DNA of 64,000 bases from Streptomyces adelaidensis (GTDB lineage Bacteria > Actinomycetota > Actinomycetes > Streptomycetales > Streptomycetaceae): positions 1 through 64,000 of the forward strand of contig NZ_JAEMUX010000005.1 of assembly GCF_016598475.1 (NCBI RefSeq), in the 5' to 3' direction. Of this stretch, positions 1-9,753 are shown piece after piece. Under the pieces are notes generated by a model. It was not told where the DNA came from and did not search any database. It worked only from the letters and a program-made list of their open reading frames with translations. Position 1 is the stretch's first letter. Every line of letters starts with the position of its first letter. Both the position numbers and the translations under genes were made by a program.

Positions 1-26
1 GGTCCGCCGGCGGGGCTGGACAGCGG

Positions 27-1409
27 TCAGGCCCAGGGGCTCACCGCTGTGAAGGAGCTGTCGGCTCGGAAGGTGTCCGTGGCCTGGTAGACGTCCAGGC
101 GCAGCTCGTAGTTGTAGTGCCGGATGTAGCGACCCGGATAGTTGTACGACTCCAGGCGGACGGAGGTGGACGTCGTGCCCGGGCGGGCGCAGTACGTGGC
201 GTCCTTGTCGAAGACGGTCGTGCCGTCGTCCGTGGCGAAGCGGACCCGGTAGTCCCAGTGCCGCAGATAGCGGCCCGTGGAGTCGCGGAAGGAGTAGCAG
301 TTGGCGTCCGCGAGGCCGGGCACGATCGTGAAGGTCGCGCTCTGCTTGACGGCGGTGGTGCTGGAGGAGGTCACCGCGTCGACGTACCCGAGGCTGTCGG
401 ACCGTACGACGGCGTAGCGGCTCGTGTAGTTGACGGACTGGAGGGAGCGGGTGGTGTTCGTCGGCAGGGTGACGCCGCCGGACACGACCTCCTTGAGGAC
501 CGTCAGATGGCGTACGAAGCCGGTGAGGCCAGGCAGTTCGGTCGGGGTCGACCAGGTGGCGAAGTTGTCGTAGCTGTCGCTGTACCAGTACTTGCCGGCA
601 CCGTAGGCGTCGTAGTAGATCCGCCAGCCGCCGTTGTCGAGCTGGACGAGCGCCGGGCCCTCCATGCCGGAGCCGAAGCCCGCCCAGTTGCCCGTCTTCT
701 GGAAGGTGTACGGGCCGGTGAGGCTGGAGGCTGTGGCGTACTCGATGTACTTCGTCGTCTCGTTCTTGGTGAACGCGTGGTACGTGGAGCCGACCTTGAC
801 GATGAAGGTGTCGATGTAGTTCGGGCTGATGCCGGACAGCACGGTCGGCGCGGACCAGGCGGTGAGCGCGGAGTTCGTCGCCGTGAGCTTGTACGGCTTG
901 AAGATCCACTCGCCGTCGGCCGCGACGGACGCCGACAGGATGATGTTGACGCTGCCGTTGGTGTCGACGAACCACTCCGGGGCCCAGGCGCGCTGGAGAC
1001 CGCTGATCGGGACCGTGTAGTCGTACAGGAAGGTCCAGTTGACGCGGTCGGTGGAGCGGGCGAAGCCGATGGTGGTGGACAGCGCCGACCAGGTGCGGGT
1101 GGTGTAGGTGAGGTAGTAGTAACCGTCCGTGTGCTTGAAGATGCTGGGGTCGCGGATCAGACCGGACGGCGGGGTGTACGCCGGGCCCTTCTGGAGGGTG
1201 AATCCGGTCGCGTCCGGCGAGTCGTAGACGTACATGTTCGACTCGCTGCTGTTGGTGAACGCGGTCATGGTGTACCGCGTCGCCTGTCCGGCGGGCGGGG
1301 CCGCGGCTCCGGCCGTGCCGCCGAGGGCGGTGGTGAGGCCCAGCACGGCGGCCACCGAGGTGATGAGGGCGAGGACCGCCCGGAGGGTTCTGTTCAACGC
1401 TCGTCCCAT
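27..1409 (-). CDS. Secreted GH43-type arabinan-active hydrolase with AbfB (CBM42-like) domain
   Basis: A 460-residue exported protein. The N-terminus has basic residues, a hydrophobic stretch and an Ala-rich cleavage region near residues 33-38. The catalytic part (about 45-310) looks like a GH43 five-bladed propeller: 'RDPSIF' with Asp87, a 'WAPEWF' motif and 'EGPALV' near residue 250 are where this family places its acidic residues. The C-terminal part (about 315-455) is an AbfB-like beta-trefoil with repeated Y-x-x-RYxRH/RHxNY patterns, which binds arabinofuranose side chains. Probable role is release of arabinose from arabinan or arabinoxylan outside the cell. Two similar 11-bp boxes lie just upstream and suggest substrate-dependent repression. 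Exact substrate cannot be read from the sequence. Confidence 0.85.
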   Translation of the reverse strand: MGRALNRTLRAVLALITSVAAVLGLTTALGGTAGAAAPPAGQATRYTMTAFTNSSESNMYVYDSPDATGFTLQKGPAYTPPSGLIRDPSIFKHTDGYYYLTYTTRTWSALSTTIGFARSTDRVNWTFLYDYTVPISGLQRAWAPEWFVDTNGSVNIILSASVAADGEWIFKPYKLTATNSALTAWSAPTVLSGISPNYIDTFIVKVGSTYHAFTKNETTKYIEYATASSLTGPYTFQKTGNWAGFGSGMEGPALVQLDNGGWRIYYDAYGAGKYWYSDSYDNFATWSTPTELPGLTGFVRHLTVLKEVVSGGVTLPTNTTRSLQSVNYTSRYAVVRSDSLGYVDAVTSSSTTAVKQSATFTIVPGLADANCYSFRDSTGRYLRHWDYRVRFATDDGTTVFDKDATYCARPGTTSTSVRLESYNYPGRYIRHYNYELRLDVYQATDTFRADSSFTAVSPWA

Positions 1410-1446
1410 TTCTGCGTGAACTGCCCTGAGGCGTGTGGATGTTGTT

Positions 1447-1476
1447 CGAAATTTCGGCTCTTGTGCGGAACTTCGG
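1447..1476. promoter_or_regulatory. Paired CGRAAYTTCGG boxes upstream of the GH43 gene
   Basis: CGAAATTTCGG (1447-1457) and CGGAACTTCGG (1466-1476) are two copies of the same near-palindromic box, 19 bp apart (about two helical turns), 40-70 bp before the GH43 start. Similar CGAAA/TTTCG boxes precede xylan and arabinan genes in Streptomyces and bind sugar-responsive repressors, so operator function is inferred. The rest of the 324-bp gap (1410-1733) shows no further gene; it must also contain the promoter of the divergent lipoprotein gene. Confidence 0.45.
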
Positions 1477-1733
1477 TCAGAAGATAAGAGGGGTGCATGT
1501 TCGCGTCAATGGATCGCGCAGGGATTCTGCGAGGAAGGATTCCGGTTAGCCGTCGCGCACGCCCCCGAAGTTGCCTCCGGTCCGGTGGTTCCCCAGCTCA
1601 TGGCCGGTTTCCCGACCGCTTCACAGCTGGGCAACAGGAAACCCGTCGACCCCGGTGAGCAGCGGGGCAACTCTGGATTCGACAGCACACAGCAAGACCA
1701 CGACCAAGCGTGAGGCTGAGGGGGAGGCTGGCC

Positions 1734-2657
1734 ATGAGGCGCGTGCTCATCACTCTGTGCGCGGTCGTCGCGGCCACCGCGGCCGCCACGACCGGATGTG
1801 CCGGCGGTGACGGTGAGGGCCAGGGGCGGGAGAGCGAGCGGCCGCGTCCCCGGGCGCTGACCTGGCAGCAGGAGTTGCGCGTCGCCGACGCCCAGCAGCG
1901 CCTGACGAAGCGGTGCATGAAACGGCACGGCTTCGACTACTGGGAGGACCGCACACTGACGCTCCGGGAGAGCCGTCCGGTGCGTTACGTCCAGGACGAC
2001 GTGAGCTGGGCCCGCGCGTACGGGTACGGCGGACCCATCGAGGCCAAGAGCCGGCGCGTCCATGAGCGCAACCCCATCGGCGCCTACCGTCAGAGCCTTT
2101 CCGCGTCACGACGTGCCGCCTTCGACGCCGCGCTCGACGGCGGCGACAGCGCCCGCATGCTCATGGCGTCACTGCCGAGCGGTGGGGAGATCCGCAAACG
2201 CCTCGGCGGCTGTACGGAGGAGGCCGAGCGCAAGCTGTACGGCGATCCGGCGGAATGGTTCCGCACGGGCAAGGTGGCCACAGGACTCAACTCCCTCTAC
2301 GGCGAAGACCTCATGAAAGACCCCCGCCTCTCCACTGCCGTACGGGCTTGGTCCCGGTGCATGAAGAAGGCGGGACAACCCTACGAGGACCCGCAGGCGG
2401 CCCGGGACGCCATCCGGGTCAACACCGGCCGGCTGGGAGACGCCCGCGCCGACGAGGCGTTCGCCGCCGAGCGGAAGACCGCCGTCGCGGACGCGACCTG
2501 TGCCCGCGAGACGTCCCTTCGGGCCGTGGCATCGGCCCGGGAGACGTACTACCAGGACCGCCTGCGCGACCGGTTCGGCAAGGACGTCGACACCTACCGG
2601 AACCTCGGCCGGCAGGCCTACGACCGGGCGGTGCCCATCGTTGGGGAACGCGACTGA
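1734..2657 (+). CDS. Putative lipoprotein of unknown function
   Basis: 307 residues from the ATG at 1734, chosen because a GGGGGAGG Shine-Dalgarno lies just upstream and the protein then opens with a short basic stretch, a hydrophobic core and a Cys at position 22 (TTGC, a weak lipobox). The mature part is hydrophilic, rich in Arg and Glu, with well-spaced Cys residues (RCMKRHGF, SRCMKKAG, TCARE) suggesting disulphides. Two 'RCMK' segments hint at an internal repeat. I do not recognise a named domain. It lies 104 bp upstream of the I36-type inhibitor gene on the same strand, so co-transcription is possible. Confidence 0.7.
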   Translation: MRRVLITLCAVVAATAAATTGCAGGDGEGQGRESERPRPRALTWQQELRVADAQQRLTKRCMKRHGFDYWEDRTLTLRESRPVRYVQDDVSWARAYGYGGPIEAKSRRVHERNPIGAYRQSLSASRRAAFDAALDGGDSARMLMASLPSGGEIRKRLGGCTEEAERKLYGDPAEWFRTGKVATGLNSLYGEDLMKDPRLSTAVRAWSRCMKKAGQPYEDPQAARDAIRVNTGRLGDARADEAFAAERKTAVADATCARETSLRAVASARETYYQDRLRDRFGKDVDTYRNLGRQAYDRAVPIVGERD

Positions 2658-2761
2658 CCATCTCGCGTCCTGGACGCAGACCGACCACCGGTGCGGCACA
2701 CCGGGCGATTCGCCCGGCGCACCACCAGCCACGCACCATCAAGGAAACGAGGGGAAACATC

Positions 2762-3211
2762 ATGCGCAAGTTCACCGTCACGGCAGCGCTCCTCGGGCTC
2801 ACCGCCCTGGGCGTCGTCGTACCCGCCACGACCTCGCAGGCGGCCGACAGTGCCGTCGCCGGCCCCGTCTGTGACAGCAAGTGGGGCGCACGCAACGGCA
2901 ACATGTACGCCTGGGAGAACCTGGACTGCTCGGGCACCCTGCTGATCACCGCCGCGGGGAACAGCGACTGGTGGGTGGGCTCGCAGGACAGGGCCACGTC
3001 CGTCATGAACCGCGGCTTCGTCGGCAGCCTCGACCACGTCAAGTTCTACGAGCACTCCGGCTACGGCGGCGGCCACGCCTGCCTCGCGCCGGGCGAGCTG
3101 TACGCCGACAACCTGACCGACAACCGGTTCAACAACGGTGTCGGTGCCAACGACACCATCTCCTCGCACCAGTGGGTGAACAGGAGCGCCTGCGCGGCCT
3201 TCCTGACCTGA
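2762..3211 (+). CDS. Secreted peptidase inhibitor family I36-like protein
   Basis: 149 residues with a clear signal peptide (about 1-28, ending near TSQAADSA). The start at 2762 is supported by GAGGGGAA five to ten bases upstream. The mature domain is a small beta-gamma-crystallin-like fold with four Cys, Trp/Tyr-rich strands and a 'VKFYEHSGYGGGHACL' segment, as in the Streptomyces metalloproteinase inhibitor family I36. It probably acts outside the cell on secreted proteases. A degraded piece of a second copy lies just downstream. Confidence 0.75.
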   Translation: MRKFTVTAALLGLTALGVVVPATTSQAADSAVAGPVCDSKWGARNGNMYAWENLDCSGTLLITAAGNSDWWVGSQDRATSVMNRGFVGSLDHVKFYEHSGYGGGHACLAPGELYADNLTDNRFNNGVGANDTISSHQWVNRSACAAFLT

Positions 3212-3307
3212 TCCGTCCGACCGGCATGGGCGGCCCGCGAACTGACCACCCCGGGCCGCCCCCGGGTTCAAGGGCACGTCACACACCACCGCGAGGGGAG
3301 CCGCGCG

Positions 3308-3369
3308 ATGCGTGAGTTCACCGTCATGAGTGGGTGAACAGCAGTGTCTTTGGGACCTTGGTGAGCTGA
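3308..3369 (+). pseudogene. Relic of a second I36-type gene (both ends kept, middle deleted)
   Basis: After a GAGGGGAGCC ribosome site, ATGCGTGAGTTCACCGTC reads MREFTV, matching MRKFTV at the start of the intact gene. Eight bases later a different frame reads WVNSSVFGTLVS and stops at 3367-3369, matching the C-terminal WVNRSACAAFLT. The roughly 135 codons between are gone. Both ends and the upstream spacing are kept, so this is a deleted tandem duplicate rather than chance similarity. Confidence 0.7.
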
Positions 3370-3509
3370 CATGTCAAACCGACGTCCGGAACCGCGTTCG
3401 CCCGCGGTTGCCGGACGCTCGTCTTTTCGCCACTCCGGGTGAAAGGCTTGGCTGCCCTTACCGCCCCGACAGTAACCTGGGCATCCGCCGTCTCACGGCC
3501 AGCACTGCC

Positions 3510-6500
3510 TTGGGGGACACCTTGGGGGACCGGCAGTTCGAGGATGCATCAGACCACCACGACGAACGGGACCGGAACGCGCTGACCACGCACTCCTTCC
3601 CCGCACAACTGAGGCGACTGAGGCGGGAACGCGGACTGTCGCTCACCGACCTGGCCCGTCGGACGCACTACAGCAAGGGCTACCTCAGCAAGATCGAGAC
3701 CGGTACGAAGCGTGCGACCGTCGATGTCGCCCGTCTCTGCGACCAGGTGCTGGGCGCCGAGGGCGAGTTACTGCGGCTGGTGCAACAGGCACCGCCCCGC
3801 GATGGCGATGGCGATGGCGACGGCAACGGTGATGGCGACACCGGGGTTTCCGAGCGGCAGGCCGACGTCGCCTGTCCCTACCGCGGCCTGTCGGCCTTCA
3901 CCCCCCAGGACGCGGAATGGTTCTTCGGCCGGGAACGCGCGACGGCCGCACTGGTGGAGCGGATCTTCGAACGGGTCGGCGGCGGACCGCTGATGCTGGT
4001 CGCCCCGTCGGGCGCGGGCAAGTCGTCCCTGCTCAACGCCGGTCTCGTCCCCGCACTGAGACGCGGCGACTTCCCGATGCCGGGCGCCGACCGATGGCCG
4101 GCCGTGCTGCTCACCCCCACCTCGCGCCCGCTGGACGAACTGCTGGAGCGCACCGCCAAAGCCGTCGGCGGGGACCTCGGTGTCACCGTGGAGGAGCTGC
4201 GGGAGGACCCCGGCGCACTGCTCGACGCCGTACGCGAGATGTCGGACGAGCCATCCGGTTCCGGTTCGGCGGCGCCGGGGGAGCGACGGCCACCGCCGCC
4301 GCGCCCGGTGCTGATCGTGGACCAGTTCGAGGAGCTGTTCACCCTCTGCTCCGACGAGGAGGAACGGCGCTCCTTCGTCCGGGTGCTCAGCGCCCTGGCG
4401 ACCGCACGGACCGCTGCGGAGGGGGAGGACTCCTGCTCCACCAGCAACTCGCCCACGCGGCGGGCGAGTGGGAACGCGAGGGCCGCGACCCGTCCGTCCT
4501 CTACCGGGGCACGCGGCTGGACACCGTACGGTCCTGGGCCGACGAGTCGGACGGCCGGCACCGGCTCAGCCCTCGCGAGGAGGCCTTCGTGCGGGCGAGT
4601 CAGGCCGAGGAGGACGGCCGCCGCAGGCAGGCCGGCCGACAGGTCCGGCTGCGCCAGTCGATGCTCGCCACGCTCGTCGTCCTGCTGGGACTCGCCGTGA
4701 CCGCCGGGGGCCTCGCCTACCAGCAGCGGGAGGGCGCTCTCGACCAGGAGCGGGTCGCCCGCTCCCAGGCCCTCGCCGTGCGCTCCGCCTCCCTCGCCGG
4801 GGGCCGGCCGGAGGCGTCGATGCTGCTCGCCGAGGAGGCCTATTCGGCCGACACGACGGCCGAGGCACGTGGGGCCCTCCTCAGCGCCCAGGCCCAGCCC
4901 TTCTCCGCCCGGCTCGGCGGCTACCGGGGGCCGGTCAACACGGTGGCCTTCGCGCCGGACGACCGGACGACCGGACGCTGGCGGTGGCCAGCTCCGACGG
5001 CACGGTCACCCTGCGGAGCATGGCCGGCGACGACCACCGGACCATCGCCACCTTCACCGTCCCCGGCCGCGTGCGCTCGGTCGCCTTCAGCCCCGACGGC
5101 CGTACCCTCGCGGCCACTTCGACGGACGGGCCGGTGAGCCTCTGGGACGTCACCGACCGCCGCCGGACGGCTGTCCTGGCCGCGAGCACACGGGGCGCCC
5201 GGGCGGTGGCGTTCGACCCGCGCGGCGGCGTGCTCGCCGTCGCGAACACCGACGGAACCGTCCAGCTCTGGGACACCGGGCGTGAGCCCCGGCGCACCGC
5301 CTCGCTCACTGACCACGAAGGCTCCCTCCACGCGCTGGCGTACGCCCCCGACGGCAGGACGCTGGCCTCCGCCGGCGCCGACCGGACCGTACGCCTGTGG
5401 GACACCGACCGCGCGCGCCCGCTCGACGTACTGAAGGGACACACCGACGAGGTCCTGGGCGTCGCGTTCTCCCCGGACGGGCGGCAGGTCGTCTCGGGCG
5501 GCATCGACCGGACCGTACGGCTGTGGGACGTACGCGGCGGCGATTCGACCGCGACGTTCACCGGAAGCAGCGACGACATCAACGCCGTCGCCTACACACC
5601 CGACGGCGCCGCGGTGGTCGGCGCGGTCGGCGACGGCACGACCCGGCTGTGGGACGTGCGCGGCGGCCGGCAGACCACCGTGCTCGCCGGCCACACCGAC
5701 TACGTGCTCGGCGTGGCCCTCACGTCCGACGGAGCCCTGCTGGCCACCGCCGGCTTCGACCAGTCCGTCGTCCTGTGGGACCTCGGCGGACAGGTGCTGA
5801 CGGCACGTCCGTTCACGGAGGTCTGGCAGGCCACCTACAGTCCCGACGGAAAACTGCTGGCCACCGCCGACACCGACCACACCGTACGACTCTGGGACGC
5901 GCGGACCCATCGACTGCTGAAACGGCTCACGGGCCACCGGGAGGCGGTCCTCTCGGTGGCCTTCGCGCCCGACGGGCGGACCCTGGCCTCGGCGGGTTCC
6001 GACGGCACGATCCGTCTGTGGAACGTGCCCGAGCGTAAACCCCTGGCCACGCTCAGCGGCCACACCGGGGAGGTCTTCTCGGTGGCCTTCGCGCCCGACG
6101 GGCGGACCCTCGCCTCGGCCGGCGCCGACCGCACGGTCCGCCTGTGGGACGTGGCCTCGCACCGCCGCGTCGCCGTCCTCAAGGGCCACGGGGACTACGC
6201 CAACGACGTCGCCTTCAGCCCCGACGGCCGCACCCTGGCGAGCGCAGGCGACGACTTGGCCGTACGGCTCTGGGACGTCGCCTCGCGCCGCCCCCTGGCC
6301 GAACTCACAGGCCACACCGGCGCGGTGCGGAGTGTCGTCTTCAGCCCCGACGGCGCCACCCTCGCCAGCAGCGGCAACGACGGCACCGTACGCCTGTGGG
6401 ACGCCCGCGCCCGTCGCTCCGAGGCCGTCCTGACCGGCCACACGGGCGCGGTCCGGAGCGTGGCCTTCAGCCCCGACGGCCAGGCCCTCGCCAGCAGCGG

Positions 6501-6777
6501 CAACGATCGTACGGTGCGCCTGTGGGACGTCGCCTCGCGGCGGCCGTGGGCGAGCCTGACCGGCCACACGAACGCCGTGTGGGGCGTGGACTTCGCCCCC
6601 GACGGGCGGACGGTGGCCAGCAGCAGCACCGACGGCACGGTACGGCTGTGGGACCTCGACGCCGGGGCCCGGCTGGCGGAGATCTGCCGGCTGCGCGCCG
6701 CGATGGGCCCCGACGAACGCGCGAGCCTCCTGCCGGGGATACCCGTCTCGGCCGGATCGGCCTGCGCGGGCGGCTGA
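3510..6777 (+). pseudogene. Broken HTH-nSTAND-WD40 regulator (14 WD40 repeats)
   Basis: The pieces read in order as one protein of a common Streptomyces family, spread over three frames. First frame: XRE-type HTH (FPAQLRRLRRERGLSL.., coded near 3595-3780), an Asp-Gly linker, then the STAND ATPase start with Walker A 'APSGAGKSS' and Walker B 'LIVDQFEELF'. Near 4416-4435 the text jumps to a second frame at LLLHQQLAHAAGEWE, so the back half of the ATPase (about 250-300 residues) is deleted. That frame holds a transmembrane segment (LATLVVLLGLAVTAGG). Near 4960-4980 a tandem duplication of GACCGGAC shifts into the third frame, which codes the WD40 repeats: 13 clear LWD/LWN ends plus one degenerate, enough for two seven-bladed propellers. 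The start codon is uncertain (TTG at 3510 or 3522). Probably non-functional as a whole, though the WD40 part is intact. Confidence 0.85.
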
Positions 6778-7052
6778 CGGCGAGGGTGGACAGCCGTGGT
6801 GGGAGGGGGTTTCCCAAGTGTTGCCCGTTTCCCGTCCGATGGGGGTGCGTGCCGGATCTCGACGAGCCGGCGGTACGGCCAGCAGGCTGCTGCACGACCA
6901 CTGATGACGATTGACGACCACTTACGCCAGGGCTTGGGCAAGGCTCGCCCACGTCCATCGATCGACATACATCACACACATTCGCACACATCGACATATA
7001 TCAGCACACACCGACGTCAATATCCACGTCAACAGGAAACGGGGGTCCCGGC
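6778..7052. promoter_or_regulatory. Upstream region of the NlpC/P60 gene with an AT-richer stretch
   Basis: No gene seen. From about 6955 to 7045 composition falls well below the surroundings (runs such as ATCGACATACATCACACAC and CATCGACATATATCAG), with repeated CGACATA and CACACA words. This is where the promoter and 5' leader of the hydrolase at 7053 must lie. A GAAACGGGGG ribosome site precedes its ATG. Confidence 0.35.
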
Positions 7053-7934
7053 ATGGTCCGCCGGACCGGTCTCATCCGCACACTGATCGCATTGCTCGCC
7101 TTCCTCTTCTGGGCACCGGTGTCCACGGCCGCCGCGGCGCAGACGGCACCGGCCGCCGCGCCCGCTGCCGCCGCCGACGAATGCGGCGTCCTCGCGCCCG
7201 GCGCCTCCGCGGCCGCCGAACGCGCGATCGCCGCCGCCTGCGCCGAGGTCGCGGCCGGCACCTGGTACACATGGGCGGGCGGCCACGGGGCCCAGCCCGG
7301 CCCCACCTACGGGCAGGTCGACCCCACCGACCCGGACGACAGCGCGCACGACCCCGAGCGGTTCGGCTTCGACTGCTCCGGCCTGGTCCGCCACGCCTAC
7401 GCCGAGGCCACCGGCTCCGACATCCTCAACGGCGTCGCCGGCCAGCAGTACTACACGCACCGCGCCGCTGAGCGCTTCACCGCAGCCCAGGGCCTCGCCC
7501 CGCTGCTTCCCGGCGACCTGCTGGCGTGGGGCACCTCGAAGGACCTGCACCACATCGCCATCTACCTCGGGGCCGGCAAGATGGTCGAGGCCAAGGAGTC
7601 CGGCACCAGGCTCATGGTGAGCGACGTCCGCCTGAACGGCAGCTACTTCGGCGCCGTCCGCGTCAACACCGGCCAGGTCACCGGCCATATCCACCAGACC
7701 TGGGGCACCAGCGTCTGGACCAAGACCGAACCCCGCCTCGCCGCGGCCCGCGTCTACGCCTTCCCCGGTTCCACGACCATCCGCGTCGAATGCCAGAAGC
7801 ACGCGGAGCTGGTGACCTCCGACGGCTACACCAACGACGTGTGGTCCTACCTCCCGGACTACAAGGCCTGGATGACCAACATCTACATCAAGGGACCGGC
7901 CTGGCTGGAGGGAGTCCCCGAGTGCAAGGCCTGA
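7053..7934 (+). CDS. Secreted NlpC/P60 family cell-wall hydrolase
   Basis: 293 residues. The N-terminal 30 residues form a signal peptide (VRRTGLIRTLIALLAFLFWAP). The catalytic domain spans about 55-200: the family nucleophile is Cys108 in 'FDCSG' and the histidine lies in 'DLHHIAIYLG' (166-167), with 'PGDLLAWG' between as expected. It should cut peptide cross-links of peptidoglycan outside the membrane. The remaining 90 residues contain two Cys and no domain I can name, perhaps an SH3-like wall-binding part. It is transcribed alone; a strong terminator follows. Confidence 0.85.
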   Translation: MVRRTGLIRTLIALLAFLFWAPVSTAAAAQTAPAAAPAAAADECGVLAPGASAAAERAIAAACAEVAAGTWYTWAGGHGAQPGPTYGQVDPTDPDDSAHDPERFGFDCSGLVRHAYAEATGSDILNGVAGQQYYTHRAAERFTAAQGLAPLLPGDLLAWGTSKDLHHIAIYLGAGKMVEAKESGTRLMVSDVRLNGSYFGAVRVNTGQVTGHIHQTWGTSVWTKTEPRLAAARVYAFPGSTTIRVECQKHAELVTSDGYTNDVWSYLPDYKAWMTNIYIKGPAWLEGVPECKA

Positions 7935-7951
7935 CACCCACCCCGTGAGCA

Positions 7952-7996
7952 CACTCGCGCCGGTGACCGCCGGGGGGACGGTCATCGGCGCGAGTG
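7952..7996 (+). terminator. Strong hairpin after the NlpC/P60 gene
   Basis: CACTCGCGCCGGTGACCG pairs with CGGTCATCGGCGCGAGTG, an 18-bp stem with one mismatch around a 9-base loop, 17 bp after the stop codon. No U-tract, as usual in Streptomyces. Confidence 0.75.
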
Positions 7997-8128
7997 CCGC
8001 CTGCGTTCGGCCGCATGCCTCCGCCCTGATCCCGCCGGTCCACGGAACCCCTCTGGAGGAGCTTTCGGTCACGCCCGTAGGGGACACTCTGTGAGAGGAG
8101 CGCGAGAAGTACGAGGAAGGGGACGCAC

Positions 8129-8164
8129 ATGAACAGGCCCGGCCGGAGGAACACGGTGCGGTGA
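8129..8164 (+). CDS. Possible 11-codon leader peptide coupled to jetA
   Basis: ATG at 8129 follows a very good ribosome site (GAGGAAGGGG, 8113-8122) and codes MNRPGRRNTVR. Its TGA (8162-8164) overlaps the GTG start of jetA. The layout would couple jetA translation to the leader. It could be chance. Confidence 0.3.
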   Translation: MNRPGRRNTVR

Positions 8165-9753
8165 CGAACGCGCCAGACACCTCGCAGTCGCCCGAATACG
8201 GGCCCTTCACGCACCTCACCGTGCCCAACTCCGATTTCTACCGGCTGGTGATGAAGGTCTTCCTGGCCGCCAAGGAACGGTTCGCGGTCCACCTGCGTCC
8301 CGAGGACGTGCACGCCGCGCTCCCCGTCGCGCACCGTCCGCCCGAGCCCGACTCCGTGACCAGGGCTCTGGACAAGCTGGTCGGCTGGGGCAATCTCCGG
8401 TCCGACCCGGACACCGCGCGCGTCACCGCGGTGGAGGACTTCTACCGCAAGCGGTTCATCTACCAGCTCACCCACGAGGGAGAGGCCGCCGAGGAGGCGC
8501 TGGCCGCGTACGACCAGGCGCTCGGCCGGCGCGGTGCCCTCCAGGCGGTGGCGCTGCACGACATCGTCACGCAGCTGCGGGCGCTCATCGCGCTCGCCGC
8601 GCGAGAAGAGCCCGACCCGGCCAAGGTGTACCTCGCCCTCGACGCCCTGACCAGCCGCTTCGTCGCGCTGGCCGACAACGCGCGCGCCTTCATGGGATCA
8701 CTGCAGCGCACCATCGACCTGCACGACGTGGACGTGGACGGCTTCCTCGTCTACAAGGACCGGCTCATCCAGTACCTGGAACGCTTCATCCAGGACCTGA
8801 TCACCCTGGGCGGCCGCATCGCGCTGCTCATCAAGGAGCTGGAACAGCTTGGCCCCGTGGAGCCGTTGCTGCGGATCGCCGCCGCCCGCGAGGCCCTGGA
8901 CGCCTCACCCGAAGAGGCCGAGAGCGCCGAGGCCCAGGCCTTGGAACGGTGGGCCGCGCGCTGGTCGGGCCTTGCCGCCTGGTTCGTCTCCACCGAAGGA
9001 CGACAGTCCCAGGCACGGGTCCTGCGCGTCCGCGCACTGGGGGCGATTCCTCAACTCCTCGCGGTGGTACGGATTTTGAACGAGCGCCGCGCCGGGCGCA
9101 CCGACCGGTCCGCCGACTTCCGCACCCTGGCCCGCTGGTTCGCCGAGGCCCCTGACGACGACGCGCGACACCGGCTGTGGCGCGCCGCCTTCGGCCTGCA
9201 CTCCTCGCGTCACCTCACCGTCGACGCCGACACGCTCACCGCCCGCGACGTACGCCCTGTCACCCCCGCCACCCCGTGGGCCGACGCCGAACCGCTGCAC
9301 ATCAGCCCGCAACTGCGGCGCACGGGCAGCTACGAGCGGCGCGGCCGGATCCGCCGGGTCCAGGACCGGACGGAGCAGCGTGCCATGCTTGCCGATCTCG
9401 CCGCGCGCCAGTCGCGGGAGATCACCGAGGCCCGAGCGAAAATGGCGACGCACGGTCGGATACGCCTGTCGTCGATCGGTGAACTCGACACCCTCTCCTT
9501 CGGGCTCTTCCTCCAACTGCTCGGCGACGCACTCGCCACCTGGCGGCCGGGGATGACAAGCACCGTCGCCACCAGCAACGATGGCACCATGGAGATCCGG
9601 CTCTCGGCCCTCGGGGACGGGAGCAGAGCCGAGATCCACACTCCGGGCGGAGTGTTCCACGGCCCCGACCACCTCGTGGAGATCGTCGATCTAGTGGGTG
9701 ACGCGGACACGGACACGGACGCGGACACTAGCCGGGGGAGGGGCGACCTTTGA
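8161..9753 (+). CDS. jetA: Wadjet type II subunit JetA (TIGR02677/DUF2397)
   Basis: 530 residues, the first gene of a complete four-gene Wadjet cluster. JetA is the kleisin-like subunit that bridges the two heads of the JetC motor in the complex that recognises, extrudes and allows cleavage of closed circular plasmids. The N-terminus (FTHLTVPNSDFYRLVMKVF) is the winged-helix-like start typical of TIGR02677. Long charged helices follow, and the protein ends in an acidic Asp/Thr tail (DADTDTDADTS). The start is GTG at 8161 behind GGAGGA. The stop overlaps the next start (TTGA), so jetA and jetB are translationally coupled. Confidence 0.88.
   Translation: MTNAPDTSQSPEYGPFTHLTVPNSDFYRLVMKVFLAAKERFAVHLRPEDVHAALPVAHRPPEPDSVTRALDKLVGWGNLRSDPDTARVTAVEDFYRKRFIYQLTHEGEAAEEALAAYDQALGRRGALQAVALHDIVTQLRALIALAAREEPDPAKVYLALDALTSRFVALADNARAFMGSLQRTIDLHDVDVDGFLVYKDRLIQYLERFIQDLITLGGRIALLIKELEQLGPVEPLLRIAAAREALDASPEEAESAEAQALERWAARWSGLAAWFVSTEGRQSQARVLRVRALGAIPQLLAVVRILNERRAGRTDRSADFRTLARWFAEAPDDDARHRLWRAAFGLHSSRHLTVDADTLTARDVRPVTPATPWADAEPLHISPQLRRTGSYERRGRIRRVQDRTEQRAMLADLAARQSREITEARAKMATHGRIRLSSIGELDTLSFGLFLQLLGDALATWRPGMTSTVATSNDGTMEIRLSALGDGSRAEIHTPGGVFHGPDHLVEIVDLVGDADTDTDADTSRGRGDL

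Noticed and set aside
117..1487. A 456-codon plus-strand gene opposite GH43
   Set aside because: Val/Gly/Arg-rich shadow text with no domain; the minus strand has signal peptide, catalytic motifs and AbfB.
4921..6921. A 666-codon minus-strand frame opposite the WD40 region
   Set aside because: It mirrors the repeats of the sense gene, lacks domain text and appears because high G+C removes stop codons.
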